64,000 bases of DNA from Progne subis subis (Eukaryota > Chordata > Aves > Passeriformes > Hirundinidae), in the NCBI GenBank assembly GCA_022316685.1, contig JAKJHU010000133.1, forward strand, positions 806,001 through 870,000. The letters run 5' to 3'. Positions 25,676-38,475 of this stretch are shown in pieces. The notes below the pieces were generated by a model. The model searched no databases and had not been told where the DNA came from. It worked only from the letters and a program-made list of their open reading frames with translations. A program made the translations under genes and the position numbers. The first letter of the stretch is position 1, and every line of letters begins with the position of its first letter.

Positions 25676-27376
25676 CTCACCCAGCAGTGCATCACCTCCT
25701 GCTTTCCCTCCGTGGTGGGGCAGAGCTGTCCCTGCACGGTGGCGCTGGGGGCACCACTGCTCCTGCTCCTGCAGCAGGTGATTGATTCCTGGCAGGACCC
25801 CGGCAGGCTGGGACAGGCAGCGGGTGCCAGCCACTGCCCCCACCCTTGCTCTACCTGTCAGACAGGTGGAGCTGGCCACCTGCCACCGCCTGCCACCGTC
25901 ACTTCTGGGAAGGGAGGATGCAGGAGGGATGGGTCTGCACAAAGGCTGAGGAGCTGCCCACGGGTAAAGTGACCCTTGGGACCCGCACCCTGGGATGGCT
26001 CGGGAAGGGCTCCCAGTACCAGATGCAGCCTCTGGGCTTCCTGCATGTGCCCAGGGAGAGGGGACAGACAATCGACTCCTCCATGTGCCCCTCTCCTCTC
26101 CTGCTGTGCTCAAAGAACCCTTGAGGCACTCCCAGGGCACCCTCTCTCTTAGTCCTGTTGTTGAGGAAGGGTTTCCTGCACACAGATTCCACCAGTCTGT
26201 TGGGGTGGAGGAGGTGAAGGGCTTCTCCTCGGGTAAACCCCAGGGGCCTCAGTGTCCATCTGCCCCTCTGGATCCTACACAGGACATCCTGGCTACTGCC
26301 AGAAGCAGACCTGGGGCCAGACACTTTCTGTGCATCCTGGTGGATCTGCTGCCTGCTCTGGCCTCACTCTGACAGGGCCAGCACCTCAGATGCCACCAGC
26401 TGGAGCCCAGTGTCAGACAGAGCCAGGTCCTGCTCAGCTGGGTACACTGGGAATGTGCAAGGAGGAAAACTGGGATAGGCACCTCTGCAGCCAGGAGCCT
26501 GTGCAGACCTCCCAATGGCATGAGCCACGCTGTGCCCACTGTGTCAGAACGAGCCAAGGCTGGAATAATGCAGATCCCATGGGGAAAACACAACTGTCTC
26601 ATCCCTCACGATCTGCCCCCAAAGTCCCTGGGTTTTGCACCACCACCGTGGCCCAGGAACTGGGCTGCTTCTCAGTTCACCCTGCTGCGCTCCCCCAAAC
26701 ACGCCTTATGTAATGGCACTGGTGTTTGTGGCTCCCACAGAGTGCTCTGAAACAGCTCCTTTCAGAAAGGCCTGGAGCGATGAGATCTTGTCAGACCCAC
26801 CCTTTGCCCAAGAGCAGGCTCAGGCCTGGACTTGCTCACCTGCAGTCCTGAAGGCAAAGGCTGGAGGAGCGCCAGCTCTCCAGGGAGCCTGGGGATCACA
26901 CCGAGCTGCCACACAATGGATCACACCTGGCAGCCACACAATGGCAGCCCCTCAGCCAGCTGGATGTGCCCCAGCTGAGGCTGGCATCCGTGTCCTGGCC
27001 ACTGTGGCCACAGGCACTTTGCCCTTGGGTGTGTCTTAGCAGCAGAGACCCCACCATGCTGGAGGTGAGTTCCCTGGATGAGGAACGCCCAGGCAGGGGG
27101 ATCTCATCAGTGTGAAGTGATCTCTTCCAAGGTTTTGTACTGGGATGACCAGGACTAGATCCTCAGCCCTCCATCTCCCCGGCTCACGTGTCCTTCAGAG
27201 ATGGAGGGGGCTCTGACACCTCAGCCCCAGGCAGACCTTTGCCCCGGGGCTCTGGCAGGGAGCAGGGCTGACGCAAGAGAACACGCAAATCTGTCTTGTG
27301 CTCAGCGGGTGTGCCCGCAGCCCTGTCCTGCCCAACGGGCACACGGGGCAGATGGAAACCTCTGGTGTTTGTGGAT
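25676..27376. other. Gene-free stretch between CR1 copies
   Basis: Nothing recognisable beyond the CR1 edges. Confidence 0.45.
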
Positions 27377-27783
27377 GGTGACAGGAAAGGCTAAGGGATA
27401 TGGAACTGTTCAGCCTGGAGATGAGAAGGCTCTGGGGAGACCTCAGAGCCCCTTCCAGCGCCTGAAGGGGCTCCAGGAGAGCTGGAGAGGGACTGGGGAC
27501 GGGGGCGGGGCCTGAAGTGCCAGTACAAGGGGAATTGGCTTCCCACTGGCAGAGGGCAGGGTTAGATGGGATATTGGGAAGAAATTCTTGGCTGTGAGGG
27601 TGCTGAAGCCCTGGCACAGGGGGCCCAGAGCAGCTGTGGCTGCCCCATGCCTGGAAGTGTTCAAGTGCCAGGCTGGATGGATCTTTGAGCCACCTGGGAT
27701 AGTGAAAGGTGTCCCTACCCATGGCAGGGGCTGGAACAAGATGGTCTCTAAGTTCCCTCCCAACCCAGTGGTTCTGTGATTCA
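27377..27783 (+). repeat. CR1 LINE fragment
   Basis: Sense CR1: CTGTTCAGCCTGGAGATGAG, AGATGGGATATTGGGAAGAA, GCAGCTGTGGCTGCCCCATG, ending CAACCCAGTGGTTCTGTGAT. Confidence 0.87.
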
Positions 27784-29439
27784 GGGGCAGGCAGGCAGGG
27801 AAATACAGCAAACAGCACAGCACAACACAGCAGCCCGGGTATCTTATTATAGCTGTCTTCTATCTCACTGCCCCTTGGAATCCTGGCAGACACTCAGGAG
27901 GGTTGTGATGCTCCTCTGCATGGCCATGGTGGTGCTGAGCTCCCTGGTGCTGGCCTGCCACAGGGTGGGTGATACCCTGACTATGTGGGTGTTCCCATTT
28001 TCTCCCTGTGGGCCCTTGTAACGTCTCTGGCCATCGGCAGCCTTCGTGACATGCCCAGTGCTGCGGTCAGGAACCCTTAAAATCCCTTGTGAGGCACCCA
28101 GAGAGAGACATTTCCCCTTCTGTTCAGGCTCAATGGACACAATGAAATGCTCAGCAAGGGGTTCCCCACGTCTCTGGCTTCATTAGGCATTGCTGCAAAG
28201 CAGCAGGGTGCTGTCTCCTGTATTCCAGTTCTCACCGCTCCCTTGCATCTCCTCTCCGGTATTTCAGACACCCCTGCTCCTCATCTTCCTTCTCCCCTCA
28301 CCACAGCATTCCACTCTCCTGCCTCTCTGGCTGCTCCTGTGCTAGGACAGCCTTGCTCACAATTCTGGAGCAGGGCCCTGGCCACATTGACCCTCAACAT
28401 TCTGGCTTTTGAAGAGTAAATCTTGCTACTCAGTGCCTTGCTGAACTGGGACCAGAATGTACCCCAAAGGGTTCGGTGGGCTCAAACACCTTGATTTTTT
28501 GTGGATGTTCTCATTGAAAACTTACAGATGAGCTTGTTGCCACAACTGGGTGGGAAGGTGAGCAGCGAGTGGAGGAGACTGGGGCTCCTGGTGACCTCAG
28601 TCTGAAATGGATCTGCACACAGTGAAATACCAGCTGGGAGCTGCAGCCTGTGAGTTCACAGAGTCGTCATCACACAGCCACAGCATCTGCAGCTGCCCCC
28701 ATCCACAGGGGCTCTCATCACCAAACCCCAGGGCTCCAGTCCCAAACCTCTCCAGAACACAGGGCTTTGAGGACCACACATCATGATGGCTCAGCAAAGG
28801 ACTTCTGGGTTTGTTTGCATGTGGCTGCTCAGGAGAAAACAGAGAGAAGAGCTAGTGGTGCTGATTGCCTGTGGGAAGGTAGGAGCTCTCAGGAGGCATT
28901 GGTCAGGTGAAGTGAAATGTCTGTGTGATGGAAGCTGCAGCAGCCCTTGACAGCCTCTGTGGCATCTGCCAGCCCACCAGGGATGCCACGAGCTCAGCTG
29001 GGCCCTCCAGTTTGTGCCTTCCCATTCCTGGAGTCCCTAGCTCATGCTCTGCCCAGTGACTCCATTTCAAGCTGGTGGAGTGCCAGGCTCCATATCATGT
29101 TTGGTGGATAACAAAGGGCAGGGCTGGCCAGGAAACAAGAATGCAATGAACATTTCTTTTTCTTCCACAGTGAAACAGGCCTGAGATTCTTGGTGGCAAT
29201 GAGGGAGAGAGAGGAATGAAGGAAGCTGAAGACCCAAGAAGACCCTTCCCAGGATGCAGAAACCAAGGGCTGAACATGTATCCCAGCCTGGGCAGTCTGA
29301 GATTTGGTATTTTCTGTAGGAGGGAAAGCATCTGAGAGGGAACAGGGGCTGGGGAGAATGCAGAGATGCAGCTTTGTCAAACTTGTGTGAGAATAAACAC
29401 AGTTCATTGAGTTTGGGCCGGAATCAGGTCATGTAATCA
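27784..29439. other. Gene-free stretch
   Basis: No exon was seen. A plus-strand AATAAA occurs at 29392 without supporting context. Confidence 0.45.
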
Positions 29440-29612
29440 GAGTCCTAGAATGGTTTGTGTTGGAAAGGATCTTAAAGAGACCGCCCAGTTCCACCCCCCT
29501 GCCATGGCCAGGGACACCTTCCACTAGACCAGGTTGCTTTGAGCCCCATCCAGCCTGGCCTTGGACACTTCCAGGGATGAGGCAGCCACAACATTTTTGG
29601 GCAAACTGTCCA
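29440..29612 (-). repeat. CR1 LINE fragment
   Basis: Reverse-complement CR1 3' end: AGAATGGTTTGTGTTGGAAA, CCATGGCCAGGGACACCTTC, CATCCAGCCTGGCCTTGGAC. Confidence 0.83.
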
Positions 29613-31689
29613 TGAAGTCTGTCCCTGAGGAGCAGGGACCAGCTGGAGTGGTGGGCAGGAGCCGGAGTGCCAGCAGGGCTCTAGTGCCAGAGGATCATCA
29701 AGCACAGTGTGGGGCCATGAGGCTGGGACCATCCCTCCCCGTGGTGATGGGGCAGCTTCTGCTTTACTCTCAGGCTGCAGGGAAAATGCCTGGTGCTGAA
29801 TCACCAAGTGGGAAACCAGGAGACGAACATTTGGGATCCTGGACCCTCCGGTCCCATCCTGCATGTCCAAGCAGAGGATGGCCTGGTACAGCCCCGGGAG
29901 CTCTGGATGGAAGCAAGGGATGGGTGGGATGCACAGTTTGAAATGCAGTGCTGAGCAGGGAGAGGGGAAGATGGGCACAAGCAGGCAGAGGCGTGTAGTG
30001 TGTCCCAGGGTGGTACCCTCGTGCTCTGGGGGTGCTTCCCGATGTCACTGGCTACCTGCTGCCTCTGGTTCCAGGCAACTGCACCAGCTTCCCCATTCCT
30101 CCAGTGGGAACAGCCATGCTCTTGTTAAACAGCCAAACAACCCAGGGCTGCCAGACGAGCTCCTGTCAGCACGCACTGCCCTGGCCAAGCAGGCACCCCT
30201 GGCAGCTGCTGCTGGAAGTGATTATCAGAGAAACCGTCAGGCTGTGGGGCAGGGGAAGGGTGCTCCAGGAGCCCAGGTAACACCCCAGGTAACTGCTGGT
30301 ACCCCGGGGAGCAGGGGGGCAGCCCAGGGTGCCTGCCCAGCCCTGGGAATGCCAGCCCAGCCCTGAAAACAGGCTGGGTTGCAGCCTGCCGTGGCAGCAC
30401 CCTGCTGCAAACCCCTGGCAGTGCTGTCCTGCCCAGCTCCTGTGTGATGTGGGTCCCCTGGGCAGCAGCTCTGCCCTCCACATCTGATCTGAGCAACAGC
30501 CCTCCCCTCTGCAATTCCACTTTTGGAAGTGCACGTGTGTAACAGCCCCGTTCTCACAGCATGGCCCCCCAAACACTCACCTTCCTGTCCCCAGCAGAGC
30601 CCCTAACACTCCATCCACGAGACCCCTCAGCAGTGGTTCCACCTGCTCCACACCCTTTTCTCCCATGCTGTGCAGCAATTCCCCTCCACGGCCCCCAAAG
30701 CGTGCAGGGCTCCCATTGTGGCTGCCCTGCTCTGCCACCCCTGAGCTCTGCCCTCGGCTGCAAAGGCAGAGAGGTGAGGAAGGGTGAAAGCTGACAGGGA
30801 CTGCAAGGAGCTTGAAGGCAGTGGGAACCAGGAGGATGGTCCCTGCCTCCCACCGGCTGTCCCCATCCCCACTGCATTCCCATCTGCTCTGATCTGCTCA
30901 AGGATGGCCACAGGCTGGCTCGGCTGGAAAATCAGGTCATGCTGTTGTGCTCAGGGGCAGTTCATGGTCTGGCATGTGGGATATTGGACACCTTCTTGCT
31001 GGTCCAGATGAAACCTCTCCCCTCACCCAATCGCTCTGCTCCCACTCAGCACATTTCAGCCACAGCTCGCAGGGAAGCAGTGGCCAGGGCAAACTGCTCT
31101 CTTCCCTAACTGGTACCAGGGCTGAGCAATGGCCCATGTGTCCCTTTGGGAAGTCTTGAGGAAGACAAAACACTCTGTAATGCTGAGACTTGAAGGGTGC
31201 CCAGGATATTTCCATGAGAACTGTGTGCCACAAGCACATTCAGCCTGGGACCACCTGATGGAAAAAGTCTCCCAACAGACTCCAGGATAAAAGTGTGAAA
31301 AGAGGCTGTCTTGGAAGGAAATCCTCTTTTTCTTCCATTCTTGTCATGGCTTGCCACAGCCATAAAATCCAGGCACCTCCAAAGAGAATAAAAAAATAAA
31401 CAAATCATCTGTTTTTCCTGCCAGTGTGCGGGGAGGCTCTGCTAGGGTGGCTCAGTGTGGGCTTGGAGGTCGCTGTAGGGGTTACCCCAAGTGTGTGCTG
31501 GTTGTGCACCTATGTTGGTGGATGTGTATGCATTTCTCTCACTGTGCTCTGTCTCCAGTCCTTCCTGGCTCTCCATCCCACTCACCCAGACAGATTTCAT
31601 GAGAGGCTGAAGGATCTGCTCCCTCCATCTGTGCCCACACACCCCTGCCTCCTCCTCTCTCACAAGGTTCCCAAACAGCTGGGGGACCT
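29613..31689. other. Gene-free stretch
   Basis: Nothing recognisable. Confidence 0.45.
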
Positions 31690-31962
31690 CAAGGGACAAG
31701 GGGAAATGGCTTCACACTGGGAGAGGGTAGGGTCAGGTTATATTTTAGGAGGGCATTCTTCCCTCTGAGGGAGGTGAGGCCCTGGCACAGGCTGCCCAGA
31801 GCAGCAGGCAGCACAGGCTGCCCCATCCCTGGAAATGTTCAGGGCCAGGCTGGACAGGGCTTGGAGCAACCTGGGGTAGTGGAAAGTGTCCCTGCCCATG
31901 GCAGAGGGAGTGGATCATGGTCTATAAATTCCCTTCCAAACCATTTTCAGAGTTTATGATCC
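31690..31962 (+). repeat. CR1 LINE fragment
   Basis: Sense CR1: AGGCCCTGGCACAGGCTGCC, CATCCCTGGAAATGTTCAGG, GTAGTGGAAAGTGTCCCTGC and ATTCCCTTCCAAACCATTT. Confidence 0.85.
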
Positions 31963-33104
31963 ACAGACCCTACCTCTGCCCCAAGCCTCCTGCCCGGTGT
32001 GCCACCCTCCCAGCGATGGCAGTGGGGTGGCAGCGATGGCCACTGGGGACACCAAGGGCACAGGAGGCGAGGCAGACAGGTTCCCTGCTGCTGTTGGAGC
32101 TGGTTAAACATTGTCCCAGGCCAGTTAAGTAACACAAACTGCAGCGGGAAAGAAATGAAACTGCTTGAGCAAACAAGGCGCACTTGGCAGGGCACCAGCC
32201 TGCGTGACAAAGTGCTCCCCTCTCACTGCCAACCTGCTGGGGTTATCTATTTACGGAGAATAAACACCTCGCCCACAACCCCAAACTCGAGGGACAGCAC
32301 CCAGGAGCGCAGCCAGCCCCTGTGAGCCCCGGCCCGGAGCTGGGCTTGCCCCGCTCCCCTGTCTGCTCACAAACACGCTGGTGGCCACCGTGCCCTGGCC
32401 TGACCCCCTCCCATGTGTGCGCTGTCCCTCCTGCCACCCTTCCAGCCTGCTCTCTGTAGGAGCTCCAGGAGGTCAGGGATGGACCTGGAGCACCCTCCAC
32501 TCACTAAAGCCAGCAGACACCAGCCAGGAAAACCTGTTCCCTGGGGAGGGTTATGCAAGGAACCTGACGGAGGTCTGGCTGCAGCCCAGACCATGGACTG
32601 GCTCCAGGTTCACACCCAGGAACTGGGTCCTCTTGTAGCACCACAGGGCAGCCCTGATCTCCTCATCCCAGAGTGTGTCTGGGAGCAATACAGCTTCAGC
32701 CCGGCTCACTGTAGGGCAAAGAAAAGAGGTTTTCCATGTGAGACCAGGCAGCCCAGGTGGAGCAGCAAGGCAGCTCCATATGTAAACAGCAGTTGAACCC
32801 ACAAAAAGGAAGATGGGCACCTTTCTGCCTCTGCAAAGCAGGTGGGTCGTGTCCTTGATGTTGCTGCCCCATGTCTAGGAGGATGCTCAAGCCACCAACC
32901 TCACACTCAAGCTGAGGCCAGGCAGACTGGGAGCAATTCCAGCTGCTTCAGGCAGCACAGCTCAGGACGACAGCCCAGAGGGTCGGTTTGAGACCCTGCT
33001 TTGAAGGGTTTGCTGCTCCCCTTTGCAATGTGTCCCACTCCTGCAAGTGATGGATGGGGGATGTTGAACTGCCGTGTCTCTGGCAGTAATGAAAGGCAGT
33101 AGGG
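31963..33104. other. Gene-free stretch between CR1 copies
   Basis: GC-rich near 32280-32350 but with no exon or promoter motif that I can support. Confidence 0.45.
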
Positions 33105-33386
33105 GAACATGGGCAGATAGGACAGCGAGATTGGTTTTAAATTAATAGAGGAGAGATTTAGATTAGATATTAGGAAAAAATTCTTCCCTATAGGTGTGGT
33201 GAAGCCCTGGCACAGGCTGCCCAGAGAAGCTGTGGCTGCCCCATCCCTGGAAATGTTCAAGAGCAGGCTGGGCAACAACCTGGGATAGTGGAAAGTGTCC
33301 CTGCCCATGGCAGGGGTGTGGAATGAGATGAGCTTTATGTCCCCTACCAACCCAAACTGTTCTGGGATTCTGTGATTCCATGATAA
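33105..33386 (+). repeat. CR1 LINE fragment
   Basis: Sense CR1: ATTAGGAAAAAATTCTTCCC, CACAGGCTGCCCAGAGAAGC, AATGTTCAAGAGCAGGCTGG, ending with the diagnostic ATTCTGTGATTCCATGAT. Confidence 0.88.
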
Positions 33387-34514
33387 ATGGCTGGATTCCC
33401 CTGCCAAAAGTGCATCTCAGGCTTTGCAAAGCACCTTTACTGTCTAGGCAGCAAAACCTCCCCTCACTCTCCTGCTGGTGCTCTGGTTTCTTTCCTTAGT
33501 CTCTTCAGGCAGTGGCTGAAACCATATAGAAGGATGTGGAAGAGCTTTTGCCTGGGCATCCCAGACCTGGTCCAGCTCCAAGCTCAGAGGACAGGGCCCA
33601 GGGCTTTTCTCTGTGGGGGTGAGCAGGAACTGAGCAGTGCCCTATGTGCCCCCAATTCAGCAGGTCCTGGGCACCAGCAGAAGGTCAGGGTAGCACCAAG
33701 ATCCTCTGGTGCCCAGCAGTGTTCAGAGTCTCGTTGTGAAATGCAGTGTGTGCCAGCCTGGAGCCCCTGCTGCTCGCCACGTTCATGGTAGAAACATATC
33801 AGAGAGCCTGCTTGGCCTCCAACACCCTGAACCTTCCTTCCTGCCACCCCAGGACGGCTCCTGTGGGTTGGAGGGATCACCTCAGCACCCCTGAGACAAC
33901 CTCTGGACCTGCTCACAGCTGGGCTGGATAGAAAAGGCAAGATGGCATTGGGCAAGAAGGGGAACATGACATGTTTGTGCTGCTCACACTGCCAGGTCAT
34001 TGCAGTCACCCCTCCTAAGATGTGGCCCTTGTGCCAGCCGGCTCTTGGAAGAGGCCAGAAAACAGGCTGAGCAAGCATTAATCATACTGCAGTGTCTGTG
34101 CTTCATGTCTCCCTTCTCTCTCTCAGAAAGAGGCTGAAGGTCCTCCCCCAGGCTGTGACTGGTTCAGGGTGGAGGGTGTGGGGGGATACCCCTCCCCAGA
34201 CCACCCAGGACTTTGCTTCCCCTCAGCCTGCACCTGGTGAACTCCAGCTCGGAGCCACTTCTCCAGGAAAGGAGAGTGCCAGGGCTAGAATTCCAGGGGC
34301 TTCTCAGAAGGGCCAAGGTTTGGGAGTGGGTGTGGGGTGCCCCTTCATGGGTGGCTTGGAGCCCACCTCACCCTGAGGAGGACCCTGTGACTCTGTGCCA
34401 GGAGGACCAGGCAGGACATGATGGTAGACGAGGTTCATGCCACAGGACATCCCAAGTAAGCCTGGTCTTCACCGTGTGTTTAAGAAAAACAAGAAAAATT
34501 ACAGGTAGGTACAA
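33387..34514. other. Gene-free stretch downstream of ELF3
   Basis: Nothing recognisable. Transcription from ELF3 presumably ends in this part. Confidence 0.45.
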
Positions 34515-35472
34515 AAACCCAACAAACCAACAATTTATTCATCTTATATTCCCACTTGGAAAGGAGGAAACCACATGCACCTGGTGGGTGCCAGGCTGGG
34601 GTGGCGTCCCCTTCTGTGGCTGGCACAGCACCAGTCTGTGCCCTGTGATATCACTTCAGTCCAGCTGAGCATCACCACCTGCCACCACACACCTGTGTGC
34701 CCCACAGCACACATTCTCACACAGGAACATCTTACTCATGAAAAAATATATCTGTACATTCACTCTGTGCTTTTTTTCGGGTCTTACATAAATTAGAAGC
34801 TACTTTTGGGGAAAAAGGCCTGTCTCTAGACAGAGCCCAGGCTGGAAATGCAGCATGGCCCTGCTGTCCCACGTCCTCTTCTCACTGGGGGGTTTCTGGG
34901 GCTGGGTGAAGCTCCACAATGTTCCCATCTTCTCTCAGCAGGTGCCACACTGAGAAGCTGCTGCACAAAGGGGGTCTCACCCAACCCACACGCAGTGAAC
35001 AGGGCAGGGGGCACCTTCGGCACGGTGCAAGCAGTGAGAGGGAAGAGCCCCCAGCTGGGACAAGCTCTGTCCAGTCACAGGTGACACAGATGTGCTGCTC
35101 CTCTGCCCAGGCAGGAGGTGGGTGACAGCAGGAGACCTGCCAGGCTCTCACAGTGGGGCTTGAACTTCTCTTCCCCTTTGCATCCGTTCAGGCTTCGAAA
35201 CAGCCACAGTCCCCGCGGCTCCAACTGGAGGTACGAATCCAGCAAGGGAAGTCACAGTTTGCAAGAACCTACTGGAGCCAAAATATCGGCTCTGAACACC
35301 TCAGTGCTGGAAGTCACCCGCACACGCGAGCGCGCCCGTGCGAGGGTCGGAGTTCCACGTGCCGCATGGGGCAGCAGCTTCCAGATACAGCTGCAGGCAA
35401 AGTTTCCTGTCAAGGAGCCCGGCTCAGGGCTGGCCCTGAGGGGCTTAGCAGACCACAGCCCATCCAGGACTC
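34515..35472 (-). other. ELF3: ELF3 3' UTR (inferred)
   Basis: The TAG stop at 35475-35473 is followed by about 940 bases with no intron signal before an AATAAA on the minus strand. The tract includes an AT-rich end and one ATTTA pentamer near 34790. Its length is close to that of mammalian ELF3 3' UTRs. The boundary is inferred from the poly(A) signal only. Confidence 0.6.
34534..34539 (-). terminator. ELF3: ELF3 poly(A) signal
   Basis: AATAAA on the minus strand is followed at once by a GU-rich stretch (TTGTTGGTTTGTTGGG), the usual pair of cleavage and polyadenylation elements. It is the first canonical signal downstream of the ELF3 stop codon. Confidence 0.7.
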
Positions 35473-35916
35473 CTACAGCTCCTTGTTCCTGTTGAGCACC
35501 TCCTCTTCCTTCCAGCCGCTGGAGTTCTTCCCAAACTTGTACACCAGCCGCCGGCCATCGACTCTCTCCAGGATCTCTCGTTTGTAGTAATATCTGTGGG
35601 AGACAGAGGTGGGATCAGGCTCTGGATGGAGCCCCACAGCCAGAGGGCTTAGGCTGAGCCCTGTGGGGCTGAGCCAGCTGTGTGGGGCAGGTCCCCCCCG
35701 GGACAGGGTAGGGCACTTACCGCATGGCTCTGCTCAGCTTCTCGTAGGTCATGCTGCTGTTTTTTTTCTTCTGGCCCCAGAGCTGAGCCACCGCTTCCGA
35801 GCGCAGGAACTTGAAGACTCCCTCCCGCCGGTCCTCCCACTTCATTAGCCCCTCGTTCAGCTCGGGGTGGATCAGGATGTCCCGGATGAACTCCCACAGG
35901 TGGGTACCTCTTGGGG
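35473..35916 (-). other. ELF3: ELF3 ETS DNA-binding domain, split over the last two exons
   Basis: The exons at 35916-35721 and 35593-35473 together encode [19 protein letters not shown] through [20 protein letters not shown] and end in a short tail, [10 protein letters not shown]. The recognition helix carries the two conserved Arg residues (S-R-A-M-R-Y-Y-Y) that contact GGAA. The intron interrupts the Arg codon just before YYYKRE, a position typical of this family. All usual ETS signature residues (LWEF, WGQKK, KLSRAMRYYY) are present. Confidence 0.95.
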
Positions 35917-38475
35917 CTGAAAGAGGAGATTGAGCTGTAAAGGAGGCGAGCTCCCGCAGGTCCTTGGGCCTTTGGATCACCCTGATCCCCCCTGCCAAGG
36001 CCCTTCTTCCCATCATTCCCCGTGAAGCCAAGAAGAGGAGGCAGTCCAGGCTGCTGGGCTGAGGGGTTCACGTACAGTGCTTGCTCTTCCGGTTCTCCAG
36101 GCAGTCTCTGCTCTCCTTGCTGAGTTTTCGGGGCCGTCCCCGTTTCCGCTTGCCGTGTTTGCTGTCCCCTTTTTTGCTGCCTGAAAAGTGGTCTGTGCAC
36201 ACAAAAAGGGGCACCCGTCAGGCTGGGCAGCACATGCTGGTCTGCAGCTCCCTCCCTGTCCTCCTGGGGACCAGAAGCCTTTTCAGGCCCAGGTACCAGG
36301 GAAAGATCCCCTGAGAGCAAGGTCACCCCATTCCACCCTCATCCCCGACACTATGCTTAGGGCAGCATGCTGCTCCTTCCCCAGACCCTACTGCTTCCTT
36401 GCAATCCTGGTGTTCCCAGTATCATCACCAGCTGGGATCAATACCAAACACTGATTCCTGTGCCCAGGATCCCTGGCTGCAGTCTTCACCCATCTGCCAC
36501 CACCTACTCCTTCCCACTGGGATCACCACTGCCCAGCTATCCCAGCCCTGCCCATCACCCTGCTCAGTGGAGAGAAACAGAAGCAGAGCACCCAGGGAAA
36601 CAGACCTTTCCCTCCTTCTCAGTGTGAGGACGGGTGTTCAGGTGTTGTCCCTAAATCAGTGCCAGGTAGGAAGTGCAGAACTGCCTGGGAGCCAGCCCTC
36701 CCCTCCCAGCTCCTGTCTGGAAGCAAACAACTCACCATCAGGGAAGAGCTTTGTTTCTGCAGGGTCGAGGTCGAGGTCACTTCCACCGGAGTCCTGAGAG
36801 TTTGGGCTGTGGGACATCACAGGCCCTGAGAGGCAAAGGATCAGGGCTCAGACTGCTGAACCTCTGGAGGCTTTTCCCTCTTGTTCCCACGACTTCCCCT
36901 ACCACCAGACTGCTGCAAGACCCAAACCCACCCTTGTCAAAACACTGACCTGAGACATCAGAGCTGCCTGGGGACATGGCACCCGGCAAGCAGGTGAAGT
37001 CTGTGAAAGGGTTTGTGGGCTTTAAGTCTTCCAGGGAGTCCTTGGCACAGGGATTTCCCAGCTCTGGAAGGGGCAGAGAAGGGAAAAAGGGGTTAGCCTT
37101 GCTGCCATCAGTATGTGATCCCTAGGGAAAAGGCTTGGCCAGGGCCCCTCTCTTACCCAGGTGGCTGGTGTTCAGGAAGGTCTGGGAAGTCACATCCTCT
37201 TTTTCCAGCAAATCAATGATCCAGTTCAGCTCATCAGAGGCTACAGAGGTGAAGGACTGGGATTAGCAATGCCCATTCCATATGAAGGGGAATAAAGCAT
37301 ATTGGGAGCTGAGCCCAGCCATGCTTGGACTCTACTCTGTGCCCCCCATACCCTCCCATGTAGACTCTGCAGGGCATCCTGGGCTAGTGGAGGGGCTCTC
37401 AAACTCATTCTTCAAGCTGCCAGGCCTGCAGATGAAGGAGACCTTGCTACACTCACTGATCTCGTGCAGGCGGTCGTAGAGCTCATCCCCCAAGGGCCCG
37501 AAGATGAGGCGCATCTGGTCCCTGCTGCAGTGGCACAGCGTGTGCCCATCCATGTTGCAGCAGGAGAAGTCGATGGAGCTGGCATCGTACTTGTTCTTCT
37601 CCACGTGGTAGCTGATCCACTCCAGCACTTGCACCTTGGTCCAGAAGTAGGGGAGCTCACTGAACCACTCTGGCTTGTCTGCAAGGGATGGAGAGCAGGG
37701 CTCAGAGCAGGGTGGCTGTGCCAGCACCTCGTGCCTTGTGCGAGCTGCTGGTGGCCTCTGGACACCTGGTCTGGTCCAGTGGTGATCCTGCCGGACACAG
37801 CTGGCCCTGCACTCAAAGAGCTATGGGACTAAAGTGTCCTTAGTGCCCTGCCCTGCACACAGCAATGACCCCACACTCCCCTCAGCACTGGTTTCGAATG
37901 CCATTTGTCCTCTTAGTGCTGGCCATCCACCCTGCTCCACTGGTGGGTCTCTCATGCCTCCCTGAGCACCATCACATGATGGTCCCCCATCACCAGGGCT
38001 GTACTTCCAAACTGCTCCTGGTGAGCCCTGGCAGCCTGTCCCCTGTGCTGCGCTGTGGGAGGAGGACAATGATTCCCCCATCTCCTGTATAAATCAGCTG
38101 TGCTCCCAGCAGCCATACCTCGTGCCACCCAGGGTATCCCCCCACAGCCTTTTGGCCTTCCCCTGGGGAAACCGAGGCACGGTGGAAGCTGCTGACCTGT
38201 CCCAGCGGGACAAGGACCTTGCAGTGAGCGCTCTTCCCAGACAGTGGCACTGCCTCACGTCTGCCCCACGCCCGGCTCCCCGGTGCCACCGCTGCCACTC
38301 TGCTGGTCCTACCTGTGCTCTGTGCCGGGGGCTGGCTGGAGGGCAGACTAAGCCCCAGGCTGCTGTCATCCCCAAGTTGTCCCAGCATGTCCAAGGCTGG
38401 CTGCCCCTCGTCGGGCTGGTACATGGCGCTGATGTAGTTCGAGAAGATGTTGCTGATCTCACAAGATCCTGCCAT
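35473..38475 (-). CDS. ELF3: ELF3, epithelium-specific ETS transcription factor (complete, 8 coding exons)
   Basis: Seen: coding exons, read on the minus strand, at 38475-38313, 37678-37457, 37240-37157, 37063-36950, 36825-36736, 36192-36076, 35916-35721 and 35593-35473. All have GT-AG borders and the phases match at every junction. The total is 1107 nt, or 368 residues plus a TAG stop. The product starts [20 protein letters not shown], has a Pointed/SAM domain at about residues 57-128, an acidic helix [13 protein letters not shown] (about 130-142), a Ser/Asp-rich stretch, an AT-hook KRKRGRPRK (239-247) and an ETS domain (about 266-349). Family knowledge: ELF3 (ESE-1/ESX) is a nuclear activator of epithelial and inflammatory genes that binds GGAA sites, and the human protein is 371 residues. 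The acidic helix is the known MED23-binding element. The start was chosen because it matches the conserved N-terminus; the longer upstream ORF lacks homology. No frameshift or missing ETS residue was seen. Confidence 0.97.
36076..36192 (-). other. ELF3: ELF3 AT-hook exon
   Basis: The exon encodes [14 protein letters not shown], then [13 protein letters not shown], and ends KSKH before the ETS exon. KRGRPRK is a canonical AT-hook core, which in ELF3 contacts the minor groove and overlaps the nuclear targeting signal. The acceptor at 36193-36194 was chosen because it restores the frame after the preceding exon, which ends in FPD. Confidence 0.9.
37157..37240 (-). other. ELF3: ELF3 acidic activation-helix exon
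   Basis: This 84-base exon encodes [20 protein letters not shown] and a short tail. The amphipathic helix NWIIDLLEK corresponds to the mammalian SWIIELLEK element, which binds the Mediator subunit MED23 (Sur2). The hydrophobic W-I-I-L-L face is intact, so the interaction is probably kept. Confidence 0.88.
37457..37678 (-). other. ELF3: ELF3 Pointed (PNT/SAM) domain exon
   Basis: One exon encodes about 74 residues starting [21 protein letters not shown] and ending [10 protein letters not shown]. The spaced Trp residues (PEW, FW, EWI), the KYDASSIDF stretch and the [12 protein letters not shown] segment are hallmarks of the ELF3 Pointed domain, a five-helix protein-interaction module. The exon begins and ends in phases that join cleanly to its neighbours. 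Confidence 0.93.

Noticed and set aside
1..34500. tRNA, rRNA or known neighbour genes (for example RNPEP, GPR37L1, ARL8A)
   Set aside because: I looked for their characteristic motifs in the open frames and saw none; a structure-based RNA search could not be run.
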